From assembly GCA_021828935.1 (NCBI GenBank), contig JAJZCU010000177.1:1-5570 (forward strand): a stretch of DNA of 5,570 nt, written 5' to 3'. A program made the translations under genes and the position numbers. How positions within the stretch are numbered: position 1 is the stretch's first letter; each line of letters starts with the position of its first letter. This DNA is from Planctomycetota bacterium (GTDB taxonomy: Bacteria; Planctomycetota; Phycisphaerae; WQYP01). The notes under the pieces were generated by a model that searched no databases, was not told the DNA's origin, and saw only the letters and a list, made by a program, of their open reading frames with translations. Shown here piece by piece: positions 1-5,570 of this stretch.

Positions 1-1
1 C

Positions 2-469
2 TTTTTGGACGCCATCCAGCTTGATCCTGGCATTGGGGGGCTGCTGCAGTTACTACGCAGCATGAACGTGCCGGTTGCAATTTTAAGTGACGGCATCGAT
101 ATTTTTATTCAACGCACGCTGGCCCGCCATGGCATTACCGGTATTCCGTTGCGCAGTAATACCGTGACCCACCGCGGAAAATCGCTGCGGCTGGTATGTC
201 CAAATTCCAGCAGCGGGTGCGAATCGGCGGCGGCGCATTGCAAGTGCGCCTCGGCGCAGGCGCTGGGCACGCCGGGGCGGCAGAGCATTTATGTGGGCGA
301 TGGTCGCAGCGACTTGTGCCCGGCACGCAAATCTTCCGCCGTGTTTGCAAAAGGCACGCTGGCCCGTACACTATCGCAGCAACATATTCCGTTTTTCGCG
401 TACACGGGCCTGCAAGATGTAACGGCCACCCTTTCGGCGGCGTGGCGACAGCAGGCCGCGGTCATTTAA
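2..469 (+). CDS. MtnX-like HAD-IB family phosphatase, 5'-truncated by window edge
   Basis: This is the C-terminal part of a haloacid dehalogenase-type phosphohydrolase that resembles MtnX (2-hydroxy-3-keto-5-methylthiopentenyl-1-phosphate phosphatase) and phosphoserine-phosphatase relatives. The reading frame is open to the left edge, and the first residues (FLDAIQLDPGI) already match the interior of the family, so the true start and the nucleophile DxD motif lie upstream. Counting from the TTG at 5, HAD motif II is the serine of AILSDG (residue 28), the motif III lysine is probably K80 in CKCA, and motif IV is VGDGRSDL (residues 97-104) with Mg-binding aspartates D99 and D103. A cysteine-rich stretch (C65, C72, C79, C81) sits between motifs II and III, a feature I associate with the MtnX-like subgroup. 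It is a soluble cytoplasmic enzyme acting on a small phosphorylated substrate. No other methionine-salvage gene is visible, so the exact substrate is open. It ends 97 nt before the preferred start of the next gene on the same strand. Confidence 0.85.
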   Translation, partial: FLDAIQLDPGIGGLLQLLRSMNVPVAILSDGIDIFIQRTLARHGITGIPLRSNTVTHRGKSLRLVCPNSSSGCESAAAHCKCASAQALGTPGRQSIYVGDGRSDLCPARKSSAVFAKGTLARTLSQQHIPFFAYTGLQDVTATLSAAWRQQAAVI

Positions 470-550
470 TTTCTCCCGCGGCAGTTTTTCGATGCAAAGC
501 CTCGGAGCGTAACTTTTGGCCACCATCGCCCCAAAGCTTGTCACCGCTTC

Positions 551-556
551 AGAGGT
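551..556 (+). promoter_or_regulatory. Ribosome binding site deciding the M20 gene start
   Basis: AGAGGT lies 10 nt upstream of the ATG at 567 and is a good Shine-Dalgarno match. An alternative in-frame TTG at 516 has its own GGAG at 504-507 with 8-nt spacing, which would add 17 residues. I prefer ATG 567 because it is the standard codon and leaves about 15 residues before the conserved FRFLQDALKIPSVSGQE segment, which is typical for M20 enzymes. The 97 nt between the stop of the phosphatase gene and 567 show no hairpin or promoter that I can support. Confidence 0.5.
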
Positions 557-566
557 CGGCCCGGCC

Positions 567-1823
567 ATGAATGCGCTGGCGCGGGCCATGGCCGAACCGC
601 GTGGTGTGATGTTCCGCTTCCTGCAAGATGCGCTGAAGATCCCCAGCGTGAGCGGACAGGAAAAAACATTTACAGAATTCGTGGCGCAGTGGGCGGCGGC
701 CAACGGCTTTCAGACAGATCTGTGGCAGGCCGAGGAAAGTCAGTTGCCTCCGGGCCCGGCGCCGTTTGCCACACATCTGCCCTTGCATGGTCGGCCCACG
801 TTGGTCATTAAACTGGCCGGGACCGGCCGCGGGCCATCGCTGCTGTTCAATGCCCATTCTGATGTGGTTGGCCCCGGCGATGTTGCCGCATGGACCGTGC
901 CCCCGTTTTCCGGCACTTTTCAAAATGACCGTTTTATTTCCCGCGGGGCGTGTGATGTGAAGGGACCATTGGCTAGTGCCCTGTGGTGTATGTTGGCCCT
1001 GAAACACTGCTTTGGCAACAGCCTGCCCGGCGATGTGCTGCTGGAACTAATACCGGGGGAAGAAGATGCCGTGGGCTTAGGCACGCTGACCTCGGTGGCG
1101 CGCGGGCATCGGGCCGATGCGGTGATCATATTGGAACCGACGGAAAATTTGCCGCGGCCGGCATCGCGCGCGGGCTGCCGGTTCGTAGTGACGCTGCACG
1201 GCCGGGCGGTGCATGGAACGGTCAAGTGGCTGGGCAAAGACGCCCTGGCGCTGGCGCCGGTGGTCATGCAGGCTCTGGCAGCCATGGAACAGGCGTACAA
1301 CCATGTGAGCCCGGACGCACTTTTTGCCGAGTATCCGTACCAACGACCAATTACCCTGGATAGCATCAACGGCGGGCGGTGGCAGGGCATGGTATGCGAC
1401 GAATGTGTGCTGGCGGGCTATCTGGAATTGTTGCCGCGGGACGATATACAGGATTGGAAAAAGCGGTTCACGGCCGATCTACTCGCCGGGCTGCCTGATG
1501 CGGATGCCCGCGGCAGGGTTGCAGTGGCGTTCACAGAAGAATACCATGGCCATGTTACCGATGTGCAAGAGGCGGTATGCCGCGCGGCCATGGCGGCGGT
1601 AGCGCCGTGGCAGGATTGCCCCTGGGCGGGTTTTAACTCCGGCTGTGAAGCCGGGGTGCGCTGGTTTTTGCACGGAACGCCCACATTGGTCTGGGGTCCG
1701 GGCACGCTGGGCCACGCCCACGCGGCGGACGAATCGATCGGCTTTTCCGAAGTGGCCAACGCTGCGGAATTGTTTGCCCGCACCTGCGTGCTTTTTTCGG
1801 GTCATCAGGAAACCAAATGCTGA
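567..1823 (+). CDS. M20 family metallopeptidase/deacylase (ArgE/DapE/CPG2 type)
   Basis: This is a predicted cytoplasmic di-zinc amidohydrolase of 418 residues, the usual length for the family, that removes an acyl group or amino acid from an amide-linked substrate. Every active-site residue of the M20 family can be placed: metal ligands H97 and D99 (AHSDVVGPGD), bridging D130 (GACDVKG), general base E165 with ligand E166 (PGEED), ligand E190 (ILEP) and the last histidine H385 in HAHAADE. The insertion/dimerisation domain starts around residue 200 and keeps the histidine H216 (GRAVHG), which in relatives reaches across the dimer to the active site. No signal peptide is visible. The start is ambiguous (ATG 567 preferred, TTG 516 possible). 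Its stop overlaps the aminotransferase start by 7 nt, implying translational coupling. The substrate cannot be read from the sequence: acetylornithine, succinyl-diaminopimelate and dipeptides are all handled by relatives. The pairing with an aminotransferase suggests removal of an N-protecting group from a pathway intermediate, which is inference. Confidence 0.9.
   Translation: MNALARAMAEPRGVMFRFLQDALKIPSVSGQEKTFTEFVAQWAAANGFQTDLWQAEESQLPPGPAPFATHLPLHGRPTLVIKLAGTGRGPSLLFNAHSDVVGPGDVAAWTVPPFSGTFQNDRFISRGACDVKGPLASALWCMLALKHCFGNSLPGDVLLELIPGEEDAVGLGTLTSVARGHRADAVIILEPTENLPRPASRAGCRFVVTLHGRAVHGTVKWLGKDALALAPVVMQALAAMEQAYNHVSPDALFAEYPYQRPITLDSINGGRWQGMVCDECVLAGYLELLPRDDIQDWKKRFTADLLAGLPDADARGRVAVAFTEEYHGHVTDVQEAVCRAAMAAVAPWQDCPWAGFNSGCEAGVRWFLHGTPTLVWGPGTLGHAHAADESIGFSEVANAAELFARTCVLFSGHQETKC
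1807..1812 (+). promoter_or_regulatory. Ribosome binding site inside the M20 gene end
   Basis: AGGAAA just upstream of the ATG at 1817 lies within the last codons of the M20 gene. With the ATGCTGA overlap it supports 1817 as the true start of the aminotransferase, despite the unusual N-terminal extension this start implies. Confidence 0.55.
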
Positions 1824-3280
1824 CAACACCACAGTCCAATCCATCGGCTGAACTGAAAACAAGCGGCAAATCCAGCGCCGCCACGGCCACTCATGGAAAC
1901 GGCCAGAAGAACGCGGCGGCGGTGCGCGATGAGGATACTGGGCGGCCCCTGGGCATTCGACCCGATCACCCGCCGGAAAAGTCGCAGGCCTGGTTCGACC
2001 GAGCCCAGAAAGTATTGGCCGGGGGCATCAGCAGTTCAGCGCGTTCCACCTCCACCGGACCGTGGCCCTGCCCGCTGTATATTGTGGATGGCAAGGGGCC
2101 GCGCATTACCGATGCCGACGGCAACAGTTTTATTGATTATCTACTGAGCTACGGCAGCGCGATTCTTGGCCACGCCAATCCGGGCTTTATGCAGACCGTG
2201 AAAAGTCAGTTGGCCCACGGCACCATGTTTGGCACCTGCAACACGGTGGAAGTGGAACTGGCGGAAGAAATATGCCGGCAATCGCCGTGCGCCCAGCTCG
2301 TGCGCTTCGCGAATTCCGGGTCTGAAGCCATCAGCGGCGCGGTACGGGCGGCCCGCGGCTTTACCGGCAGAAATAAAATCCTGAAATTTGAGGGGCATTA
2401 TCACGGCTGGGTCGATGTGTTGGCGGTAAGCAACCGCCCCGGGGCGGAAGAATGTGGCCCGCTGGAGCATCCGACCAGCCGGGCGCACAGCCAGGGCATG
2501 CCCGCGGGGGTGGTACAGGATGTGGTCATTGCGCCGTGGAATTCGCCGGAAATTCTACGCGACATTCTCAAGGCCCACGCCGGTGAAATCGCCGCGATTA
2601 TTGCCGAGCCCATTGTTGCCAACAATTCATGCATCATGCCCCAGCCGGGATATCTGGAATTTCTCCGCGAAGAATGCGACCGGCAGAAAATTGTATTAAT
2701 TTTTGACGAAATCGTGACGGGGTTCCGCATGGGCCCCGGCGGCGCACAGGAACACTACGGCGTAACGGCGGACATTGCCGTGTACAGCAAGGCCATCGGC
2801 GGCGGGCTGCCGACCAGCGCCTTTGCCGGCCGGCGCGACATCATGGCCCCGGTGGCCGCGAACACTGTGAAGCACGGCGGCACCTACAACGGCAACCCGC
2901 TGTGCGCGGCGGCGGCGCTGCATACGCTGAGAAGTTTAAACGCCCCGGGCGCGTATGAGGGCATTCGCCGCCATGGCGAAGGAATCATGGATGCCATCCG
3001 GCGCAGCAGTCACGATTGCCGCGTGCCGTGCGTGGTGCAGGGCGTGGGTTCCATGTTCCAAGTCATTTTTACTCACGCGCCGGGGCCTCTGCTGCACTAC
3101 CGCGATCTGCTTCATGCCGACGCCCGGCGCTATGGCGCATTTCGGCAGGCGCTGCTGGAAGAAGGCGTACATGCCAACAGTTCCGGCACGGCCTGCTGGT
3201 TTATTTCCACCGCACATGGCGCCGATGAACTGGCCTTCACGGTGGCCGCCGTGGGCAAGGCGATGCGGCGCGTGAGCTAA
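1817..3280 (+). CDS. Class III PLP aminotransferase, glutamate-1-semialdehyde aminomutase-like
   Basis: This is a fold-type I PLP enzyme that moves an amino group between donor and keto/aldehyde acceptor, or within one molecule. The 487-residue protein matches the HemL-like branch through its core: LAGGISSSARS near residues 67-76, the DADGNSFIDYLLSYGSAILGHA-type segment near 98-120, FANSGSEA (164-171), FEGHYHG (191-197), FDEIVTGFR (296-304, D297 contacting the PLP pyridine nitrogen), SKAIGGGLP with Schiff-base lysine K325, and GTYNGNPL (355-362). Classical HemL has GTLSGNPL at the last motif, and the first half differs enough that I do not call it hemL. Relatives include beta-amino-acid aminotransferases and aminomutase domains of natural-product synthetases. 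HemL-type homology begins near residue 56. The preceding 55 residues are rich in Ala, Ser, Thr, Gly and charged residues, look disordered and are extra to the family's roughly 430 residues. It overlaps the M20 gene and is followed by a 153-nt gap. Substrate unknown. Confidence 0.9.
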   Translation: MLTTPQSNPSAELKTSGKSSAATATHGNGQKNAAAVRDEDTGRPLGIRPDHPPEKSQAWFDRAQKVLAGGISSSARSTSTGPWPCPLYIVDGKGPRITDADGNSFIDYLLSYGSAILGHANPGFMQTVKSQLAHGTMFGTCNTVEVELAEEICRQSPCAQLVRFANSGSEAISGAVRAARGFTGRNKILKFEGHYHGWVDVLAVSNRPGAEECGPLEHPTSRAHSQGMPAGVVQDVVIAPWNSPEILRDILKAHAGEIAAIIAEPIVANNSCIMPQPGYLEFLREECDRQKIVLIFDEIVTGFRMGPGGAQEHYGVTADIAVYSKAIGGGLPTSAFAGRRDIMAPVAANTVKHGGTYNGNPLCAAAALHTLRSLNAPGAYEGIRRHGEGIMDAIRRSSHDCRVPCVVQGVGSMFQVIFTHAPGPLLHYRDLLHADARRYGAFRQALLEEGVHANSSGTACWFISTAHGADELAFTVAAVGKAMRRVS

Positions 3281-3323
3281 CAGGATGGTATTTTTCAAGG
3301 CGTGCTAAAGCCGCGCTGCGGGC

Positions 3324-3339
3324 CGGGGCGGCCGCCCCG
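3324..3339. repeat. Perfect 16-bp palindrome
   Basis: CGGGGCGGCCGCCCCG is its own reverse complement, and symmetry ends at the flanking C/C mismatch. It encloses the 8-bp GCGGCCGC. With no spacer it would suit a dimeric DNA-binding protein better than an RNA hairpin, but in GC-rich DNA it may also be incidental. Confidence 0.6.
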
Positions 3340-3357
3340 CGCACCGGCGATTGAACA

Positions 3358-3373
3358 CGGCGCGCAGGCGCCG
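3358..3373 (+). repeat. Six-base-pair GC hairpin with tetraloop
   Basis: CGGCGC and GCGCCG flank a GCAG tetraloop. An overlapping alternative pairs ACCGGCG (3343-3349) with CGCCGGT (3369-3375), so two mutually exclusive folds are possible. No U-tract follows directly. Confidence 0.4.
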
Positions 3374-3422
3374 GTTCGTCCGGTGGCTTTCACTGGTTTC
3401 CCGGAATTTTTTAGAAGTCTTT

Positions 3423-3427
3423 AAGGG
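3423..3427 (+). promoter_or_regulatory. Ribosome binding site for the PaaK-like gene
   Basis: AAGGG six nucleotides upstream of the ATG at 3434 fixes the start of the ligase gene. The reading frame contains no other start with comparable upstream sequence nearby. Confidence 0.6.
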
Positions 3428-3433
3428 CGCACC

Positions 3434-4864
3434 ATGATTGCTGGATTGGCTGACCGCTTGGCATCGCGCGTTACGCCCGACGGGCTGGTGAAGCTTTATC
3501 GCCATGCGCCTGAACGCATCACTGGGGCGGTGGTTGCACATCGCTTTCGGGAAACGGTGCGATTTGCCGCCCGCCACAGCCCGTTTTACCGCGCGGCGTT
3601 TGCCGCCCGCGGCATTGTGGCCAGCCGCGTGCGCGGGCCCTCTGATCTGGGCGATTTTTACACCACCCCCGACGATGTGGTTAAAGATCCGGAGGCATTT
3701 CTCTGCCGCCCCCCCGCCATTGTCTTTGAATCCTCCGGCACCAGCGGAAAAAACAAACAGGTCTATTACGGCCGTGACGAACTGCATGCCATGGGCGTGG
3801 TGATGGCCGCCGGCAGCCGGCTTATGGGCATCGGCGCCGAAGACCGGGTGGCCAATGCGTTTGATTTTTCCATCTGGATTCCGGGCATGTTAACCCACCA
3901 AAGCCTGTTGGCCAGCGGCAATTTCTGCCTGGCTTTTGGCAAGGTGGATCCCATCGAAGTGTACCGGCGAATCGAACAGTACCGTTTTAATGTCGTCATG
4001 GGCGAACCTACATGGCTGATCCGCCTGACCGAACTGGCGGAGAAGCATGGCAGTTTCCCGCTGAAAATGCTCATGGGCGCCGCGGAAGAAATGCCCAGTC
4101 AGGCCATTGGGTGGATGGAAAAAGTTTGGCAGGGCGCCAAAGTAAAAATGTGCTACGGCTCAGTGGAATTGGGCAGCGCGCTGGGTTTCCAGCCATGTGA
4201 TAAAATATCCGGCTATCATGTGGACGCCACGGATTTTCTGCCGGAAATTATTGAACCCGACGACGACGGTTACGGTGAGTTGGTATTCACCACGCTCCGC
4301 CGCCGCGTGATGCCGCTGGTGCGCTACCGCACGCGCGACGTCACCCGCATGAGCTCCGGCCGGTGCGTCTGTGGACTGCCCGGACCGACCATGGAAAAGC
4401 TCCGCGGTCGGCGCGATGAAATGGTGGTGGCCAGCGGCGGCAATTTGTATCCGCTGATGTTCGAAAATATATTAAGCAAAATTCCTGCGATCACGCCCGA
4501 CTGGCAGGTTATCTTCAAGCTCGAAGGCGTGCGGGAAATCATGGAAATGCATGTGGAGGCGGCCGGCCACGCCGCCGACGACCGCAATGACAGCGCCTGC
4601 GTGAACCTCACGCCCGACGCGCAAACGCAAATCCGCGAAGATATTCATGCCCAGGCCACGCTGCAATATCCTGATTTTATGAAGAATCTGGCCCTGGGTA
4701 TTTTCGGCCTGCGCATCACGTTGCATCCCGCCGGCACTTTGCGCACCGGCCGCAAACTTAAACGTCTGGTCGATAAGCGGCATTATGACGCCCCGGCGGC
4801 GCATTCGGGAAACGGCGTGTTTTCCCGGCAGATTCCGGTCATCGCAGGAGAAATTGGCGCATGA
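3434..4864 (+). CDS. PaaK-like adenylate-forming enzyme (phenylacetate-CoA ligase family)
   Basis: This 476-residue cytoplasmic enzyme is predicted to activate a carboxylic acid with ATP as an acyl-adenylate, then usually transfer it to CoA or another thiol. Features in order: the PaaK-type N-terminus with HSPFYRAAF (48-56) and the TTPDDV step (78-83); the phosphate-binding loop SSGTSGKNK (100-108); the adenine/Mg motif YGSVELG (241-247, E245); the ribose-binding aspartate in RYRTRD (D302); the hinge motif GRRDEMVVASGGNLYP (325-340); and a C-terminal lysine region TGRKLKRLVDKR in which K441 aligns with the catalytic Lys of PaaK. The C-x-C pair (C311, C313) precedes the hinge, as in several PaaK relatives. 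The last 26 or so residues extend past the expected C-terminus. Length is slightly above the roughly 430-440 of PaaK. No paa catabolic genes are nearby, so phenylacetate is not implied and the acid is unknown. The stop overlaps the SGNH gene by 4 nt. Confidence 0.88.
   Translation: MIAGLADRLASRVTPDGLVKLYRHAPERITGAVVAHRFRETVRFAARHSPFYRAAFAARGIVASRVRGPSDLGDFYTTPDDVVKDPEAFLCRPPAIVFESSGTSGKNKQVYYGRDELHAMGVVMAAGSRLMGIGAEDRVANAFDFSIWIPGMLTHQSLLASGNFCLAFGKVDPIEVYRRIEQYRFNVVMGEPTWLIRLTELAEKHGSFPLKMLMGAAEEMPSQAIGWMEKVWQGAKVKMCYGSVELGSALGFQPCDKISGYHVDATDFLPEIIEPDDDGYGELVFTTLRRRVMPLVRYRTRDVTRMSSGRCVCGLPGPTMEKLRGRRDEMVVASGGNLYPLMFENILSKIPAITPDWQVIFKLEGVREIMEMHVEAAGHAADDRNDSACVNLTPDAQTQIREDIHAQATLQYPDFMKNLALGIFGLRITLHPAGTLRTGRKLKRLVDKRHYDAPAAHSGNGVFSRQIPVIAGEIGA
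4846..4850 (+). promoter_or_regulatory. Ribosome binding site for the SGNH gene
   Basis: AGGAG lies 10 nt before the ATG at 4861, inside the end of the ligase gene. It supports this start and translation coupled to the ligase through the ATGA overlap. Confidence 0.6.
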
Positions 4865-5570
4865 GGCAATCCGCAACCACTGAAACAGAATTGTTAATTT
4901 TGGGCGACAGCATCAGCCTGGGCGTCAGCGAATTGCGCGGCAATGTCGTCGCGCAACGGGTTGCGCCCAGTTACGTTGACCGCCTGCGGCAGTGGCTGCC
5001 CACATTCACCATTACCGTGGACGCCGAACTACACCGTACCACCGCGCAGGCACTGGCCCGGTTGCCCAATCTGCTGGCCGCCCATCGCCCCGATGTTGTC
5101 CTGGTGATGCTGGGCGGCAACGACGCCGATTTGGAATGGAAGCGCTTTGTCGTCAGTGACGGCCGGGTGGCGCGGGCCCGGGTTCCCCTGGAACAGTACG
5201 CGGCGAATCTGCGCGCCATCGTCCGCACGGTGTTGGATGCCGGCGCCATTCCGATTCTCACGGACATGCCCAATCACGACCTGCCGCGCCGCGGCGCCTA
5301 TACTTCGGCGCTCTGCGGAAAAGATATTTCTTCGCTGTTGGAAAAGGGCGGAGGACAGGCCGTCACCGATGCCAGCCTGCAGACCTATCGCCGGGCGGCG
5401 CGCGACGTGGCGGACGAAACGGGCAGCGTCCTGGTGAATTATGGCGAGCAACTGGGCCGCCATGACCGCCACGCCATGTGCGGCCCCGACGGCGGACACC
5501 CATCCGCGGCGGCGCATGAATACATCGCGCAGGCCCTGCTGCCAGCGTTGCAAAATATTCGTGAACAAGA
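4861..5570 (+). CDS. SGNH/GDSL family hydrolase, 3'-truncated by window edge
   Basis: This is a predicted esterase, thioesterase or lipase-like hydrolase of the SGNH fold, with 236 complete codons visible and no stop before the edge. Block I is LILGDSISLG with nucleophile S17. Block III is MLGGND with oxyanion-hole N87. Block V is GPDGGHPS with D210 and H213 completing the triad, and the nearby ARLPNLLAAHRPD segment (66-78) resembles TesA-type arylesterases and thioesterases. The block II glycine that normally contributes to the oxyanion hole is not evident: aligning on ARLP, the position falls on H58 (context ELHRTTAQAL), with R59 beside it. No signal peptide or lipobox is seen: the N-terminus MRQSATTETE is polar, so the enzyme is probably cytoplasmic, unlike many family members. 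Position directly after an acid-activating ligase suggests hydrolysis or transfer of the acyl product, which is inference. Because the triad begins close to the N-terminus and block V is present, little of the domain is likely missing. Confidence 0.85.
   Translation, partial: MRQSATTETELLILGDSISLGVSELRGNVVAQRVAPSYVDRLRQWLPTFTITVDAELHRTTAQALARLPNLLAAHRPDVVLVMLGGNDADLEWKRFVVSDGRVARARVPLEQYAANLRAIVRTVLDAGAIPILTDMPNHDLPRRGAYTSALCGKDISSLLEKGGGQAVTDASLQTYRRAARDVADETGSVLVNYGEQLGRHDRHAMCGPDGGHPSAAAHEYIAQALLPALQNIREQ

Larger units (their letters stand above)
3281..3433 (+). promoter_or_regulatory. Intergenic region rich in inverted repeats, possible attenuator or weak terminator
   Basis: This is the only sizeable gap in the downstream part of the window. 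It contains a perfect 16-bp palindrome CGGGGCGGCCGCCCCG (3324-3339), a hairpin CGGCGC-GCAG-GCGCCG (3358-3373), and a hairpin CCGGTG-GCTTT-CACTGG (3380-3396, one G-T wobble) followed 10 nt later by six T residues (3407-3412). The T-run is too far from the last stem for a textbook intrinsic terminator. The structures could form an attenuator, a processing site or an mRNA-stabilising element between the aminotransferase and ligase genes. I found no convincing -35/-10 pair. No coding sequence is supported beyond a trivial 7-codon frame at 3285. Confidence 0.35.

Noticed and set aside
114..367. 13-bp direct repeat GCACGCTGGCCCG at 114-126 and 355-367
   Set aside because: Both copies fall in coding sequence and encode the common TLAR tetrapeptide in the same frame. 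With no third copy or flanking symmetry, it is most likely coincidence.
196..570. 124-codon + strand frame overlapping the phosphatase and the M20 start
   Set aside because: It is in a different frame from the HAD motifs it overlaps, and its translation has no family resemblance.
920..1390. Long open frame on the - strand (about 156 codons) opposite the M20 gene
   Set aside because: Its translation shows no recognisable motif, and it lies wholly opposite an intact gene with all catalytic residues. Such antisense frames are expected where G/C is enriched at third positions.
1817..3280. Naming the aminotransferase hemL
   Set aside because: It has GTYNGNPL in place of HemL's GTLSGNPL, an N-terminal extension and no tetrapyrrole genes nearby. 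Class membership is safe but the specific enzyme name is not.
3285..3308. Seven-codon frame (MVFFKAC) right after the aminotransferase stop
   Set aside because: It is too short to support, and its amino acids do not suggest a leader peptide for any pathway in the window.
3388..3416. Possible sigma70 promoter, TTTCAC and TTAGAA with 17-bp spacing
   Set aside because: Both hexamers match the consensus poorly, so I do not call a promoter.
3305..3787. 160-codon - strand frame spanning the intergenic gap into the ligase gene
   Set aside because: It has no recognisable domain, most of it lies opposite the conserved PaaK-like N-terminus and P-loop, and its composition is typical of an antisense shadow.
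5029..5568. 179-codon open frame on the - strand opposite the SGNH hydrolase
   Set aside because: The + strand carries GDSL blocks I, III and V and a proper ribosome binding site. The antisense translation is Arg/Ala/Gln-rich without motifs and is best explained as a GC-driven shadow.

Overview
This is a GC-rich bacterial window with mostly G/C third codon positions. All recognisable genes lie on the + strand and together resemble one operon or two closely spaced transcription units. No rRNA, tRNA, CRISPR array, transposase or phage gene is visible, and nothing fixes the taxon. The GC-rich composition, Shine-Dalgarno-like start sites and overlapping genes fit many Gram-negative phyla, so I leave the organism unassigned.

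Layout: (1) positions 2-469 hold the 3' part of a HAD-IB phosphatase of the MtnX-like type, cut by the left window edge. (2) Positions 470-566 are a short gap or alternative coding start. (3) Positions 567-1823 encode an M20-family zinc peptidase/deacylase (ArgE/DapE/CPG2 type) with all metal ligands and the catalytic glutamate in place. (4) Positions 1817-3280 encode a PLP-dependent class III aminotransferase of the glutamate-1-semialdehyde aminomutase (HemL-like) branch, overlapping the M20 gene by 7 nt and carrying an extra N-terminal segment of about 55 residues. (5) Positions 3281-3433 are a 153-nt gap rich in inverted repeats. (6) Positions 3434-4864 encode a PaaK-like (phenylacetate-CoA ligase-type) adenylate-forming enzyme. 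(7) Positions 4861-5570 hold an SGNH/GDSL hydrolase, overlapping the ligase by 4 nt (ATGA) and cut by the right window edge.

The enzymes are a phosphatase, an N-acyl/peptide amidohydrolase, a PLP aminotransferase or aminomutase, an acid-activating adenylating enzyme and an esterase/thioesterase-like hydrolase. This is the kind of toolkit used to make, deprotect, activate and release a small amino-acid-like metabolite. No carrier protein, ketosynthase or NRPS domain is present here, so the product is unknown. That the genes form one pathway is inferred from strand, spacing and overlaps; the family assignments rest on motifs read directly from the sequence.
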